A stretch of 64,000 nt of DNA, taken from NCBI RefSeq assembly GCF_017115095.1, contig NZ_JABXKI010000165.1:1-64000 (forward strand), given 5' to 3'. This document shows, piece after piece, positions 46,483 to 56,028 of this stretch. Position 1 is the stretch's first letter. Every line of letters begins with the position of its first letter. Made by a program: the position numbers and the translations under genes. Below the pieces are notes generated by a model, which was not told the origin of the DNA, did no database searches, and saw nothing but the letters and a program-made list of their open reading frames with translations. This stretch comes from Nostoc sp. NMS4. GTDB lineage: Bacteria; Cyanobacteriota; Cyanobacteriia; Cyanobacteriales; Nostocaceae.

Positions 46483-48987
46483 ATGATCTCACCTCAATGT
46501 TGCTTTAAATATCTTTTCTCAGGCATTCTAGGGCTGTCTCTAATTTTAATTCAATCATCTTCCCCTGCCCAGACTGTAAAAAAAGAAGAAGAATTTCTCA
46601 AAAATCAAGCGGTATCCCTGACTTCTTCAGGTCACGAACAATTAGCTCTAGATCAGGCGAATGAAGCTTTAAAAATTTGGCAGGAATCTACCAAAATTTA
46701 TCGCCAACTAAACGACCAAGAGGGAGTTACGGAAAGCCTAATTAATCAAAACCTTGCTTTCCAAGCATTAGGATTACATAAACAAGCTTGCAATACTCTT
46801 TTAGAAGCTTTAAAGTTGAATACAATTCTAGATATTTGCGATCCGACTTTGCAGCAACCCGCTCTTGCTCAAAAAGAGCAACTGACGGCAGTAATCGGTA
46901 AGCAGAAACCAACATCAGTTAACTTGCTTGGATTACAGAATCTAGGAGAAGTCTTGCGGATTTTGGGGAAGTTTACTGAATCGGAAACAGTTCTACAAGA
47001 AACATTAACGCTGGCAAAACTTGTATCCTCATCAAAGATTAGTGGGATTTATCTGTCTCTGGGTAATATCGAACAGTCAATTTATCAGCAATTGCAAGAT
47101 AAATCTTCTTGGATAGAGGAACCACTTTTTCGAGAGCAGATTGCTAATATTATTCCACAAAAGGCGCAAAAATCACTCTTGTATTACCAAATACTAGAAA
47201 ACATACCAAATATCTCGAAATCAGCGAAACTGCAAGCTCAGTTGAATCATTTGACTTTACTGATAAGTTGGGAAAAATGGCTAAGTCATCAACCAAATCA
47301 AGCAAACCTCCATCTGAAAGTTAATCAACAAATTCGAGTATTGGTGAATCAAATAGATGAAAATTCTTCTGCCTTTTTGGAGTTATCACCTGAGCCATCT
47401 ATTCATGCTCGGTTGAATTTTGCTAATAACCTCAGCCAGATTCCAGATGAACAATTGAAATCAGTAGCGATTCGATATACTAAATTAGCCTTAAAAATGG
47501 CTGAAACTATTAATAGTATCCGATGGTTATCCTATAGTTTTGGTACTTTGGGTAAATTATCAACTCAAACAGAACAAAAACAGGCATATTTTCAGAAGGC
47601 TCTAGGATTTGCTCAATCAATTCGGGCTTCGGATATCGCCTACCAATGGCAGCAGCAGTTAGGACTAATTTACCAAAAGCAGGGAAAAACTGAGTTAGCG
47701 ATTCAGAACTATAATGCTGCGATCGCAAACATGACTCAAGTTCGTGATAGTCTTTTGTCAAGTAACGGAGATTTACAGTTATCGTTTCAGGAGGAAATGG
47801 AGCCGACCTATCGCAATTATATGCGATTACTCTTAGCATCTCCTAGTCCTGATTTAAAAAAAGTAATAGAGATAAATGAAGGATTGCAGATAGCACGCTT
47901 AGAAAACTTTCTTCGATGTGGCAAGCTTGACCTTGTTGCTTTGAATCAGCTTCAGAACCTCAATAGCGCCCCAACAGTTATTCACATTATTGATTTAGGG
48001 GATACTATAGAAGTAATTACTCAGTCAACAGATGGCTCACTTCACCACCATTCTATTGAATCTAAACTAGTTCGATTCCAGATAGATCATCTTTTAGAAG
48101 CTTTACAAAATGAAAATTTTTCTGAAGTAGGCGAAAGTAGCATTACTACTTCTTCTCAAGGAATTTATGAAAAGCTAATTGCACCAATTAAAACATATCT
48201 ACCCCCATCAGGAACACTCGTATTCACTTTAGATAAATCTTTCCAAAGCATACCAATGGCATTGTTATATGATGGAAAACATTATCTAATAGAGCGTTAC
48301 AGTATTGCAGAAACTTTAGGTTCCAGAATTAGACAGCCTAGAGTCTTGCATGAAAACCAGATGATAGCTTTAATAGCTGGACTATCAAAACTAAGCCCCA
48401 GTTCTATAGATCCAAATGCACCTAAAAATATGGAGAATTTGCTCCCATCTAAACAAGAAATAGAAAATGTAGAAAAACAAACCTTATCGTCAGTTGCCTT
48501 GTTAGACAAGAAGTTTACCCTTAAAAGGTTCAAAGAAGAACTAACTCAAAATAATTTTCCTATTGTACATATTACTACCCACGGTCAATTTAGTTCTGAC
48601 CCACTCAAAACAGTACTGGTTGCCTATGACAAGCTAATTAATATTAGAGACTTTGACAGCTTAATCAGAGGTAAAACTGAAAATAGTCAAGATGCAATTG
48701 AGTTACTTGTTCTCAGCGCCTGCGAAACTGCTAAAGGCAACAAGCAGTCAGCAATGGGTATTGCGGGAATAGCTGCTACCGCAGGTGCGCGTAGTACTGT
48801 TGCTACTTTGTGGCGCGTGGATGCCAATTCTACCGCTTTGCTTATGCAAGAATTTTATAAAGGTTTGAACAATGGCTTGCCAAAAGCAGAAGCACTACGT
48901 CAGGCGCAATTGAGTTTACTGTCAAATCCTAAATATAAAAAGCCTTATTATTGGGGTGGGTTCCTACTGGTTGGAAGCTGGTTGTAA
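46483..48987 (+). CDS. TPR + CHAT-domain protein
   Basis: C-terminal HITTHGQFSSDP and LLVLSACETAKG...GIAGIAATAGARSTVATLWRVD with the His/Cys dyad preserved; TPR-rich N-terminal half; signal peptide. Confidence 0.92.
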   Translation: MISPQCCFKYLFSGILGLSLILIQSSSPAQTVKKEEEFLKNQAVSLTSSGHEQLALDQANEALKIWQESTKIYRQLNDQEGVTESLINQNLAFQALGLHKQACNTLLEALKLNTILDICDPTLQQPALAQKEQLTAVIGKQKPTSVNLLGLQNLGEVLRILGKFTESETVLQETLTLAKLVSSSKISGIYLSLGNIEQSIYQQLQDKSSWIEEPLFREQIANIIPQKAQKSLLYYQILENIPNISKSAKLQAQLNHLTLLISWEKWLSHQPNQANLHLKVNQQIRVLVNQIDENSSAFLELSPEPSIHARLNFANNLSQIPDEQLKSVAIRYTKLALKMAETINSIRWLSYSFGTLGKLSTQTEQKQAYFQKALGFAQSIRASDIAYQWQQQLGLIYQKQGKTELAIQNYNAAIANMTQVRDSLLSSNGDLQLSFQEEMEPTYRNYMRLLLASPSPDLKKVIEINEGLQIARLENFLRCGKLDLVALNQLQNLNSAPTVIHIIDLGDTIEVITQSTDGSLHHHSIESKLVRFQIDHLLEALQNENFSEVGESSITTSSQGIYEKLIAPIKTYLPPSGTLVFTLDKSFQSIPMALLYDGKHYLIERYSIAETLGSRIRQPRVLHENQMIALIAGLSKLSPSSIDPNAPKNMENLLPSKQEIENVEKQTLSSVALLDKKFTLKRFKEELTQNNFPIVHITTHGQFSSDPLKTVLVAYDKLINIRDFDSLIRGKTENSQDAIELLVLSACETAKGNKQSAMGIAGIAATAGARSTVATLWRVDANSTALLMQEFYKGLNNGLPKAEALRQAQLSLLSNPKYKKPYYWGGFLLVGSWL

Positions 48988-49952
48988 AATTCCACTAATT
49001 TTAGCCCTGATTGGGCTTTTTCTAACTCTTTGGAATTCTTACTGCTTTTGGCTAACTCAGCTGCGGTCAGGTATTCGGGTTTCGCCTCCTTTGGTAACTT
49101 GGACTTGAGATAGCGATCGCCCAGTACTCTGTAAAGAGTCGGATTTTGGCTATTAGTTGCTGTTGCCGTTTTTAACATCTCAATTGTTTCATTTAAAAGA
49201 TTTTCTGCCGTATAGATAACATCTATGTCAAGAATAGTTTCATCTGGAGGTAGCCCTAAGTCTTTGATGCGTTTAATCTTTTGTGCAATTTGTTCTTGCT
49301 TTGCTACAGACAATACGTCCACAAACGTTTCATCATAGCTAAAAGCTTGACCATCAATATATGCAAAAACATCTATTGTATATGGAGTACCTGGTTGAAA
49401 TTCCTTTTCATCACTTGGGTAGGCAAGCCGAGTTTGATTTACAACTTTCTCCCACCCAAACTCGTAACTTTTTACTTTGACTTTGTAAGAAGTAGCACCC
49501 TTAACAGCAGTCCAAATTATTTCGGGACGAGAATTCAATGTTGATGTGCTATAAGGAGAAATGATTGTTGGCTCATCGCTCCCTTCTGTGCCACCTTTTT
49601 GTATGCGACATCCATCAGTGTTGCTTGGATTGCAAGGAGATGAGGCTTGTTCAGATTCTGCACATTTATCAAGAGGAATAGTCCCACTAGGTAAATTTAA
49701 AAATTTTCCAGAACTAAAACATAAGAATTGTACAGAACCACCATTTAAAACCTCTAATTCATCTCCCTTACAAATTAAACTTCCTACTTCAAATCGTTTG
49801 TCGCCTTTGCTTACTATCCTTCCTAACTGTGGCTCACAACGAGCCTGATTTCTTCTTACTCTTATGAGCGGTACATTGGCTAGCAATGGTAGGTGAATTA
49901 GTATTAGAGAAGTTAAACAGCACATTCCCCCCAAAAAAATCAGCTTTTTCAT
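48948..49952 (-). CDS. Secreted FecR-like + TPR protein
   Basis: Signal peptide, RFEVGSLICKGDELEVLNGGSVQFLC, Fn3-like middle, C-terminal TPR. Confidence 0.65.
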   Translation of the reverse strand: MKKLIFLGGMCCLTSLILIHLPLLANVPLIRVRRNQARCEPQLGRIVSKGDKRFEVGSLICKGDELEVLNGGSVQFLCFSSGKFLNLPSGTIPLDKCAESEQASSPCNPSNTDGCRIQKGGTEGSDEPTIISPYSTSTLNSRPEIIWTAVKGATSYKVKVKSYEFGWEKVVNQTRLAYPSDEKEFQPGTPYTIDVFAYIDGQAFSYDETFVDVLSVAKQEQIAQKIKRIKDLGLPPDETILDIDVIYTAENLLNETIEMLKTATATNSQNPTLYRVLGDRYLKSKLPKEAKPEYLTAAELAKSSKNSKELEKAQSGLKLVEFYNQLPTSRNPPQ

Positions 49953-49985
49953 TGTTTGACAAACATAAATTGTCTTAGCATCTTA

Positions 49986-51944
49986 TCATTTGTCAAGTAT
50001 GCGATCTAGTAATTCTTCTCTCCAGACAAACACTTCTGGTAGGCTAGATTTAGTCAATATACAAGCATCTATATAAGCTCTGGCGTAATTAAGTTGGCCT
50101 AATGATTCTTCTATTTGAGATAGTAAACAATATGCATCTGTTCTTTCACTGTCTAACTTTGTTGCTTTTTCTAAATATTTTTGTGCTTCATTTAACTTAT
50201 TTTGCATTAACCTTGCCCATCCTAAATCTTTATACAACGATGCTTGCAACTCTTTATTATTAGTTTTTTTTAACCCGCTTAACGCTAAAGTAGCTGCGGC
50301 GTTGTAATCCCCTTTTTTATTTTTCAATCTTGCTAAACCTGCAACAGCAAATATTGCTTGATCGCTACTTCTGATAGCGATTTCATATTGCTTTTGTGCT
50401 AAATCATATTCTCCCTGTCTATCATAAAAATCACCTAATCCGTAATGTGATTCCCATTTATTAGGTTTTAATTTAAAAATTATCTCGTAAGTTTTGTTAA
50501 CACAATTGTAGTCATGTAACTGCTGACATGCAATTGCTAAATTATTATAAGCACTATCATCTTTAGGATTATATTTTATAGCTAGTTCGTAATTATTTCT
50601 AGCAATCTTAGGCTCATTTTGATGCTGTAAACCCTTCTCAAAGTAAAAAAATGAGACTGAGTTAGTTAAATTATGTCCATACTTTATTGCTCTTTGAAAG
50701 TCTTTCTCCGCATCGGCATTCCTATTTTCTTTATAAGCTTCTTTACCTTGATTAAAAAAATAATCTGCTACTGTGTATTTTAAGCTATTATTCAAATTCA
50801 CTGCTTTTTGAAAATCGTTCTCAGCTTGGTCAAATTGATTTTCTGCATAAGCTTTTTTACCGGAATCTAAATAATATTTTGCTACTAGAGGTAAAGATGC
50901 ATATATCAAACCAACAATACTCATTAAGCCTAATACAAACGCACTAATTTGAAATGGCTTTGATTTAATTACTCGATTAAGCTTTGATTTACTAGGTAAG
51001 CGCTCCAAACGCTGTATTATTATTTGAGTACTTTGTGGGCGCTGCCCTACAAAAGGAGCCATCATATCATCAAGTAAATCAGCCAAAAATTTATCTATGT
51101 GAAGTGCTTTATCTCTCCAAATTAGTCTTCCTGTGTGCTCGTCCATTTTGATTTCAATTAAAGAAATACCTGTGACTAAGTAAACAAAAGTTCTACCTAA
51201 AGCGTAAAAGTCTGACTGTGGTACAGCTTGTCCATGAATTTGCTCTAAGGGAGAGTAACAAGCTGTCCTAACAGCAGTTATTTCGTAACCATTACCGAAT
51301 CCTGTAGTAGTTCCTCCACTGGTACTAACTTTCGCAAAGTAGGTTCTACTAAGCTGTCTTGCTCCACCAAAGTCAACAAGTGCTAAATTCCCATCGGGTT
51401 GATGAACAATGTTTTCTGGTTTGATATCTCTGTGGAAGAAACCAGACCGATGAACTAAATCAAGAATCTCCATCAACTGCAATAACCATTCATAAGCCGT
51501 ATCTTGGCTAATTCGTCCGTAAGATTGTACCCACTGAGTTAAGTTCTCTCCTTCAAACTTATGCATAACTAGACAATGTAGTTCTAGAAGATTATCATTC
51601 AGTCTAAATGTGAAATAATCTTCCCTATTAGACTTGGGAATCCCAGGATGGTCTAGGATTTGTAATATGAGTGATTCTCTTTTAAGTAGCTCAACTAACT
51701 TAGAATCATCAATCCATCTTAATACTTTCATTACTCTTATCTGAGGCTGAGGATGTTCTTCTGTGCCAGTATCCTCTATCTCAAAGACATCTGTGTAAGT
51801 ATATGGATTTTGCTCTAAAGAACGCAACGGGCGCAGCAAACGAATACGCCCGTTTATTATCAATGGATTTCCACATGCTAAACAATTTTCAGCGCTATCA
51901 GGATTATGACGCTGGGTGCAAAGAGGATTTATGCAGTAGCCCAC
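49986..51944 (-). CDS. Ser/Thr protein kinase with Cys-rich N-terminus, TM helix and TPR repeats
   Basis: GYCINPLCTQRHNPDSAENCLACGNPL, GFFHRDIKPENIV, ALVDFGGARQL, TM, multiple TPRs. Confidence 0.9.
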   Translation of the reverse strand: MGYCINPLCTQRHNPDSAENCLACGNPLIINGRIRLLRPLRSLEQNPYTYTDVFEIEDTGTEEHPQPQIRVMKVLRWIDDSKLVELLKRESLILQILDHPGIPKSNREDYFTFRLNDNLLELHCLVMHKFEGENLTQWVQSYGRISQDTAYEWLLQLMEILDLVHRSGFFHRDIKPENIVHQPDGNLALVDFGGARQLSRTYFAKVSTSGGTTTGFGNGYEITAVRTACYSPLEQIHGQAVPQSDFYALGRTFVYLVTGISLIEIKMDEHTGRLIWRDKALHIDKFLADLLDDMMAPFVGQRPQSTQIIIQRLERLPSKSKLNRVIKSKPFQISAFVLGLMSIVGLIYASLPLVAKYYLDSGKKAYAENQFDQAENDFQKAVNLNNSLKYTVADYFFNQGKEAYKENRNADAEKDFQRAIKYGHNLTNSVSFFYFEKGLQHQNEPKIARNNYELAIKYNPKDDSAYNNLAIACQQLHDYNCVNKTYEIIFKLKPNKWESHYGLGDFYDRQGEYDLAQKQYEIAIRSSDQAIFAVAGLARLKNKKGDYNAAATLALSGLKKTNNKELQASLYKDLGWARLMQNKLNEAQKYLEKATKLDSERTDAYCLLSQIEESLGQLNYARAYIDACILTKSSLPEVFVWREELLDRILDK

Positions 51945-53365
51945 AAGGTAACTTCCCTTGTTTGTATTGTATCTGGTATTTTATGCACTAATCCCAATGG
52001 ATCAACTAAAATATACTTCTTAATAGATGCTTGTAAACTATAACTAGCTTCTCGTTTGTTTGATTTCCCAGCAATTTCAATTAACGAGCGTTGTTCTAAA
52101 ACTTCTATTGCTGTTATTAGTTCAAAAACTGACAACTTTAAATCTACTCGCTCTTTTAAATTATCAATGAGTTTAGAGAATTGAATGGGAGTCGAATTTT
52201 GTGACATTTCTTCTGCTAAATAAATCATTATTTGCCTTTGAAGATTACTTAAAAGTCCAACTTGTCCAAATTGCTGATGTAGCATTGTTTCAAGTTGAGG
52301 ATCAATCATAGTAGTTTGATATCTAAAAAACGTTTTAACACTCCCTTCAAAAAAACGATTAATTCTGTCAGCCAACGCTTCTAAACTTGATGGATTACCA
52401 TGATAATTTTCAATTAATCGCTTACATTCCTGCCCAGTTAAACCTTTTTCTTGTAATATTTGCATTCCTGTATTTACATCTAAACCTTCTAATTTGAAAG
52501 AGCGAATAGGTAGTTTTGTAGTCACAGAAGCAAATTCTTTTAAAGGCAACTGACTTGTTATAATAATGCAGCTTTGATGCTTTCCTTCTGTAAGTCTTAA
52601 AAGGAATTTTTCATATTGTAATCTTTTTCCAAAATCATCTGCTAACAATAGCTTTTCAAATCCATCAATTACTAGCAGACAACGATGTAAATGAAGCTGT
52701 TTTGATAGTAAAGATATGCTATCTATAAAAGAATTTTCATTTGCTTCTATGTCAAAATTTTTATTTAAATCAATGACTAACTCATCAATTGATAACGAAT
52801 GATTAATTGTTTTCCAGATTACACATTCATATATACTGTTTAAAGAATCAAAAAGTATTTCTTCAACCAATCTAGCGGCTAATAAAGTTTTTCCTATTCC
52901 TCCAACTCCAGTAAAAACTATACAGCGCTCTTTAAATAGAGTAATTTGTTTCTTAAAATAGTTAATTTCATCTTTTCGTCCATAAAAAGATTTGATTTTA
53001 GGCAGCTCCCCATAAATTCTAATATTCCCAACGAAACTATCGTTATCCAGTCTGGATGCCTCTTCCTTCAGATAATCGCTCTTTGCTAGTTTAAGCAAAA
53101 TAGATTTCAACGATATTTTTGTTACTTTCACTCCATCACCAATAATTCCTGAAAGCATACTCCATAGTGGTGGAGCTACTTTCTGCTGCAAATAGTATGC
53201 GTTATACCCCGAATCACTTGCCATCTCTTTATAATCTTTACTATCCCAAACTCCCTTAATAAGAACTTTTTCTACTTCTGTTAAATACCTTCCCGTAGAT
53301 TGAAACACTTGTTCTTCTAATACAGCTAATACTCTTTTTACGTCTAAAACTTGGCTTGAATTCAT
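51929..53365 (-). CDS. STAND/NB-ARC NTPase with N-terminal helical/HTH domain
   Basis: P-loop VFTGVGGIGKTLLAARL, Walker B HRCLLVIDGFEKLL; overlaps the kinase ORF by 16 bp. Confidence 0.85.
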   Translation of the reverse strand: MNSSQVLDVKRVLAVLEEQVFQSTGRYLTEVEKVLIKGVWDSKDYKEMASDSGYNAYYLQQKVAPPLWSMLSGIIGDGVKVTKISLKSILLKLAKSDYLKEEASRLDNDSFVGNIRIYGELPKIKSFYGRKDEINYFKKQITLFKERCIVFTGVGGIGKTLLAARLVEEILFDSLNSIYECVIWKTINHSLSIDELVIDLNKNFDIEANENSFIDSISLLSKQLHLHRCLLVIDGFEKLLLADDFGKRLQYEKFLLRLTEGKHQSCIIITSQLPLKEFASVTTKLPIRSFKLEGLDVNTGMQILQEKGLTGQECKRLIENYHGNPSSLEALADRINRFFEGSVKTFFRYQTTMIDPQLETMLHQQFGQVGLLSNLQRQIMIYLAEEMSQNSTPIQFSKLIDNLKERVDLKLSVFELITAIEVLEQRSLIEIAGKSNKREASYSLQASIKKYILVDPLGLVHKIPDTIQTREVTLWATA

Positions 53366-53812
53366 GCCGACTTTTCCTTACGTAAGTAGGTATACATACA
53401 GTTACATTTTACTCATTAGTACTTAAAATGTCTACAAAATTCACAATTATTAACTGAAGCTAGGTTCTCAAATTACCTTTCTAGGCTATATGATTTAAAT
53501 GCTACATCTTAATAGGGAGATTTAACGCATCTCTAGTACATTATCCGGTCTAGCTTGAGCATAAAACTGTGAAAGAAGTTGACCAGCGTCAACCAAGGAA
53601 CACCGCATGCGGGTATTTTTGATCACTGATTAACTCAATGGGTTTGTTTTGAAAAGCTTGTGTCTAGGTATCTTAACCTAAACCAAATATCTTCTACTAA
53701 TACATTTGAGTGAAAGCTCTTAGCTCAACTGAGTAAAACGACCAGAACTTCTGTAAAATCAAGCTAATTGAAAGGAGGCATGGAGGTGAAGATACAACAG
53801 TACGACAACCTA

Positions 53813-53850
53813 ACGCAGAAAGCGCCACTAAGGAGTCGCGCTTTCTGCGT
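53813..53850. other. Perfect 12-bp hairpin in the leader of the plasmid-maintenance locus
   Basis: acgcagaaagcg-ccactaaggagtcg-cgctttctgcgt. Confidence 0.7.
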
Positions 53851-54309
53851 ATTGCAAATTTCATATTGATCTAGAGCGGGTTTGATCTCGAAGGAACAAA
53901 AGAAGTTGTCGCTAAAGTTTGGCCACTGGTGCGACTACTAAAATTGTCCGAGAGTTTTTACCGCGCTGCCAGATCCATTATAGGGTCTGCCGCTTGGAAA
54001 GTCCATTCCTTGCGGGATGTTTTTGCTGTCAAAATTCATAAATTTTAGGTAAAGTTAAGTTTGGTTAAGAAAGATTCCGAATTTTGTAGTTAAAAGATGT
54101 AGCAGCGCGAATAACAGTTACCACTTATCAGTCAGAGTCTTTGATAACTGATAACTGATACAACCCCCGAGTAAAAGCTTGTCAACCAAGTTATCAGGGA
54201 AAAATATCGTGAAAAATGACATAAGGCCAATACAACAGGGTGTCCGGGTTAAGGCTACATCAAAAATTTTTTCAAACACCTCTCCTAGTGATCACGACAG
54301 GAGAGAAAC

Positions 54310-55731
54310 ATGCTGACAGTAGATAGAGAAACCAAATCAGAACTTCATTACGATGATCTCAACAGTAGTATCAAAGACACCTTCGCTGCTCTTGACCAAT
54401 TTGAGTTGCAAGCAGTAGAACAGGTTCGCATCATGCATGACGAGCAGATGTACAGAATCGCTGGATACAAAAACTTTGAAAAATATTGCCAAGGCGAATT
54501 GCATATATATGGCGGCTATCGGCGTATAAATCAACTCTTAGGGGCATCAAAAGTTATTGTTGCAGCAGGGGAGTTGGGGTCACAGATTAAAAATGAGCGC
54601 CAAGCCCGTCCTCTTTTGAGGTTAGCCAAAGAACCAGAAAAACTTATTGCTGCGATCACACTGGCTCTTGAATCAAACCCAGACCCTAGTGAATCAGATT
54701 TCGCAGCTGCGGCTAATATTGTTGCCCCAATGCCTTTAGGCAGAAAGCCATTCCATCAGGAACCATTGGTTCCCAAAAATCAGGAACCATTGGTTCCCAA
54801 AAACATGAAAGTCACAATTTCATCACCAGAACATCCCCGTTATGGAGAATCGGGAGTAATTGAGGCTTCGGCTCCGAATAATTCGCAGCAGATTGTCACC
54901 TTCTCTGATGGTGAAAGGCTGCTGGTAAACAACACTGATTTGGATGCCGCAATTGTGTCCCAATCGACTGAGCGTACATATCCTAAAGTTTATGCCGAAG
55001 CGATCGCAGCACTCAAAGAGCAACACAAACTTGAGTTAGAGCGCCTAGAGCAGGAATTGAGGATTGGACTACAAGCAGAAGCGGGGGCTAGAGCCGAAGC
55101 CCAAGTAAGTGAGCAAATCCAATCTCTGCAAGACCTGTACAAGCAGCAGAGGGAGCAAAATATCCAGTTGCAGCAGCGATTGGATGAAATGGAGGGGTTG
55201 AGAAAGCTCGATATTGAGAATCAGCAACTCCACCAACGTATCCAGGAACTAGAAAACGCACTACTTGAACGCCCTCAACAGCAGTGGGGAAATACTATGA
55301 CGCAACAGGCGACTATTGTGTTGAACAAGCAAGTCAAAGAGGCGTTAGAAAAAACCATTGATTTGCGAACTCTTGCAGCCGAACCCCCCAAAGAAAATGC
55401 CCAAGAATGTCTACGGCTCATGGGCATGGCACTGAAAAACCTAAGCGTTGCCATGAACAACACCCAAGCTCTCAAGGCGGCAGCGATAATTTTGGGGAGT
55501 GAACCCACAAAAGAAGCGATCGCAACAAGGACGGAGCAATTACAACTATTACCTGTGGCTATTAGGGAAATTAGGCAAGTACTTGCTCGTCTTGAGTTTA
55601 CATGGCAGGAATTTTGGGCTGTGGCTGAAAAATACGAGGTGATCAAAGCAGACTACTGGGCTGAACTTACCACCCAGGAGACTGATTTAATCACAAAAGA
55701 AAAGGAAAAACAGTTAACAGTTAACAGTTAA
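54310..55731 (+). CDS. ParB-like/plasmid-maintenance protein with coiled coil
   Basis: YKNFEKYCQGELHIYGGYRRINQLLGASKVIVA, long Glu/Gln-rich coiled coil; same general layout as 41826-42767. Confidence 0.7.
   Translation: MLTVDRETKSELHYDDLNSSIKDTFAALDQFELQAVEQVRIMHDEQMYRIAGYKNFEKYCQGELHIYGGYRRINQLLGASKVIVAAGELGSQIKNERQARPLLRLAKEPEKLIAAITLALESNPDPSESDFAAAANIVAPMPLGRKPFHQEPLVPKNQEPLVPKNMKVTISSPEHPRYGESGVIEASAPNNSQQIVTFSDGERLLVNNTDLDAAIVSQSTERTYPKVYAEAIAALKEQHKLELERLEQELRIGLQAEAGARAEAQVSEQIQSLQDLYKQQREQNIQLQQRLDEMEGLRKLDIENQQLHQRIQELENALLERPQQQWGNTMTQQATIVLNKQVKEALEKTIDLRTLAAEPPKENAQECLRLMGMALKNLSVAMNNTQALKAAAIILGSEPTKEAIATRTEQLQLLPVAIREIRQVLARLEFTWQEFWAVAEKYEVIKADYWAELTTQETDLITKEKEKQLTVNS
54757..54804 (+). 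repeat. 24-bp direct repeat x2, each containing the palindrome GGAACCATTGGTTCC
   Basis: caggaaccattggttcccaaaaa(t/c) twice, in frame (EPLVPKN). Confidence 0.9.
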
Positions 55732-55836
55732 GCTGATCGTCATTCATTTTTCGAGGTTGATTCGCTGTAAGGATAACCCTACGGGTTCTGCTCCCGCAGT
55801 ACAGAGGGAGATTTTATGCAACTTACAGCAGTTTTC
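55732..55836. mobile_element. Diverged or truncated copy of the 40530 MITE family
   Basis: agctgatcgtcattcatttttcgaggttgattcgct...ttatgcaactta aligns to agctaatcgtcattcatttttccagaatgattcgct...ttatgcaactta. Confidence 0.65.
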
Positions 55837-56028
55837 GAGCAAACCCGCCACAAAAATAAATCCTAAAACAAAGCCCAGTATTGCTTTTAGTTGTGGCACA
55901 TTTGATTGCAATTCGCTGTAAATAAATGCTCCGTCCTTATCGCTGATAATGCGGATACTTGATGACTGATGAATGCGGCATAGGTGCAATGTCGCTCAGA
56001 TTGTCATGGAAAAATAAAGGTATTGAAT

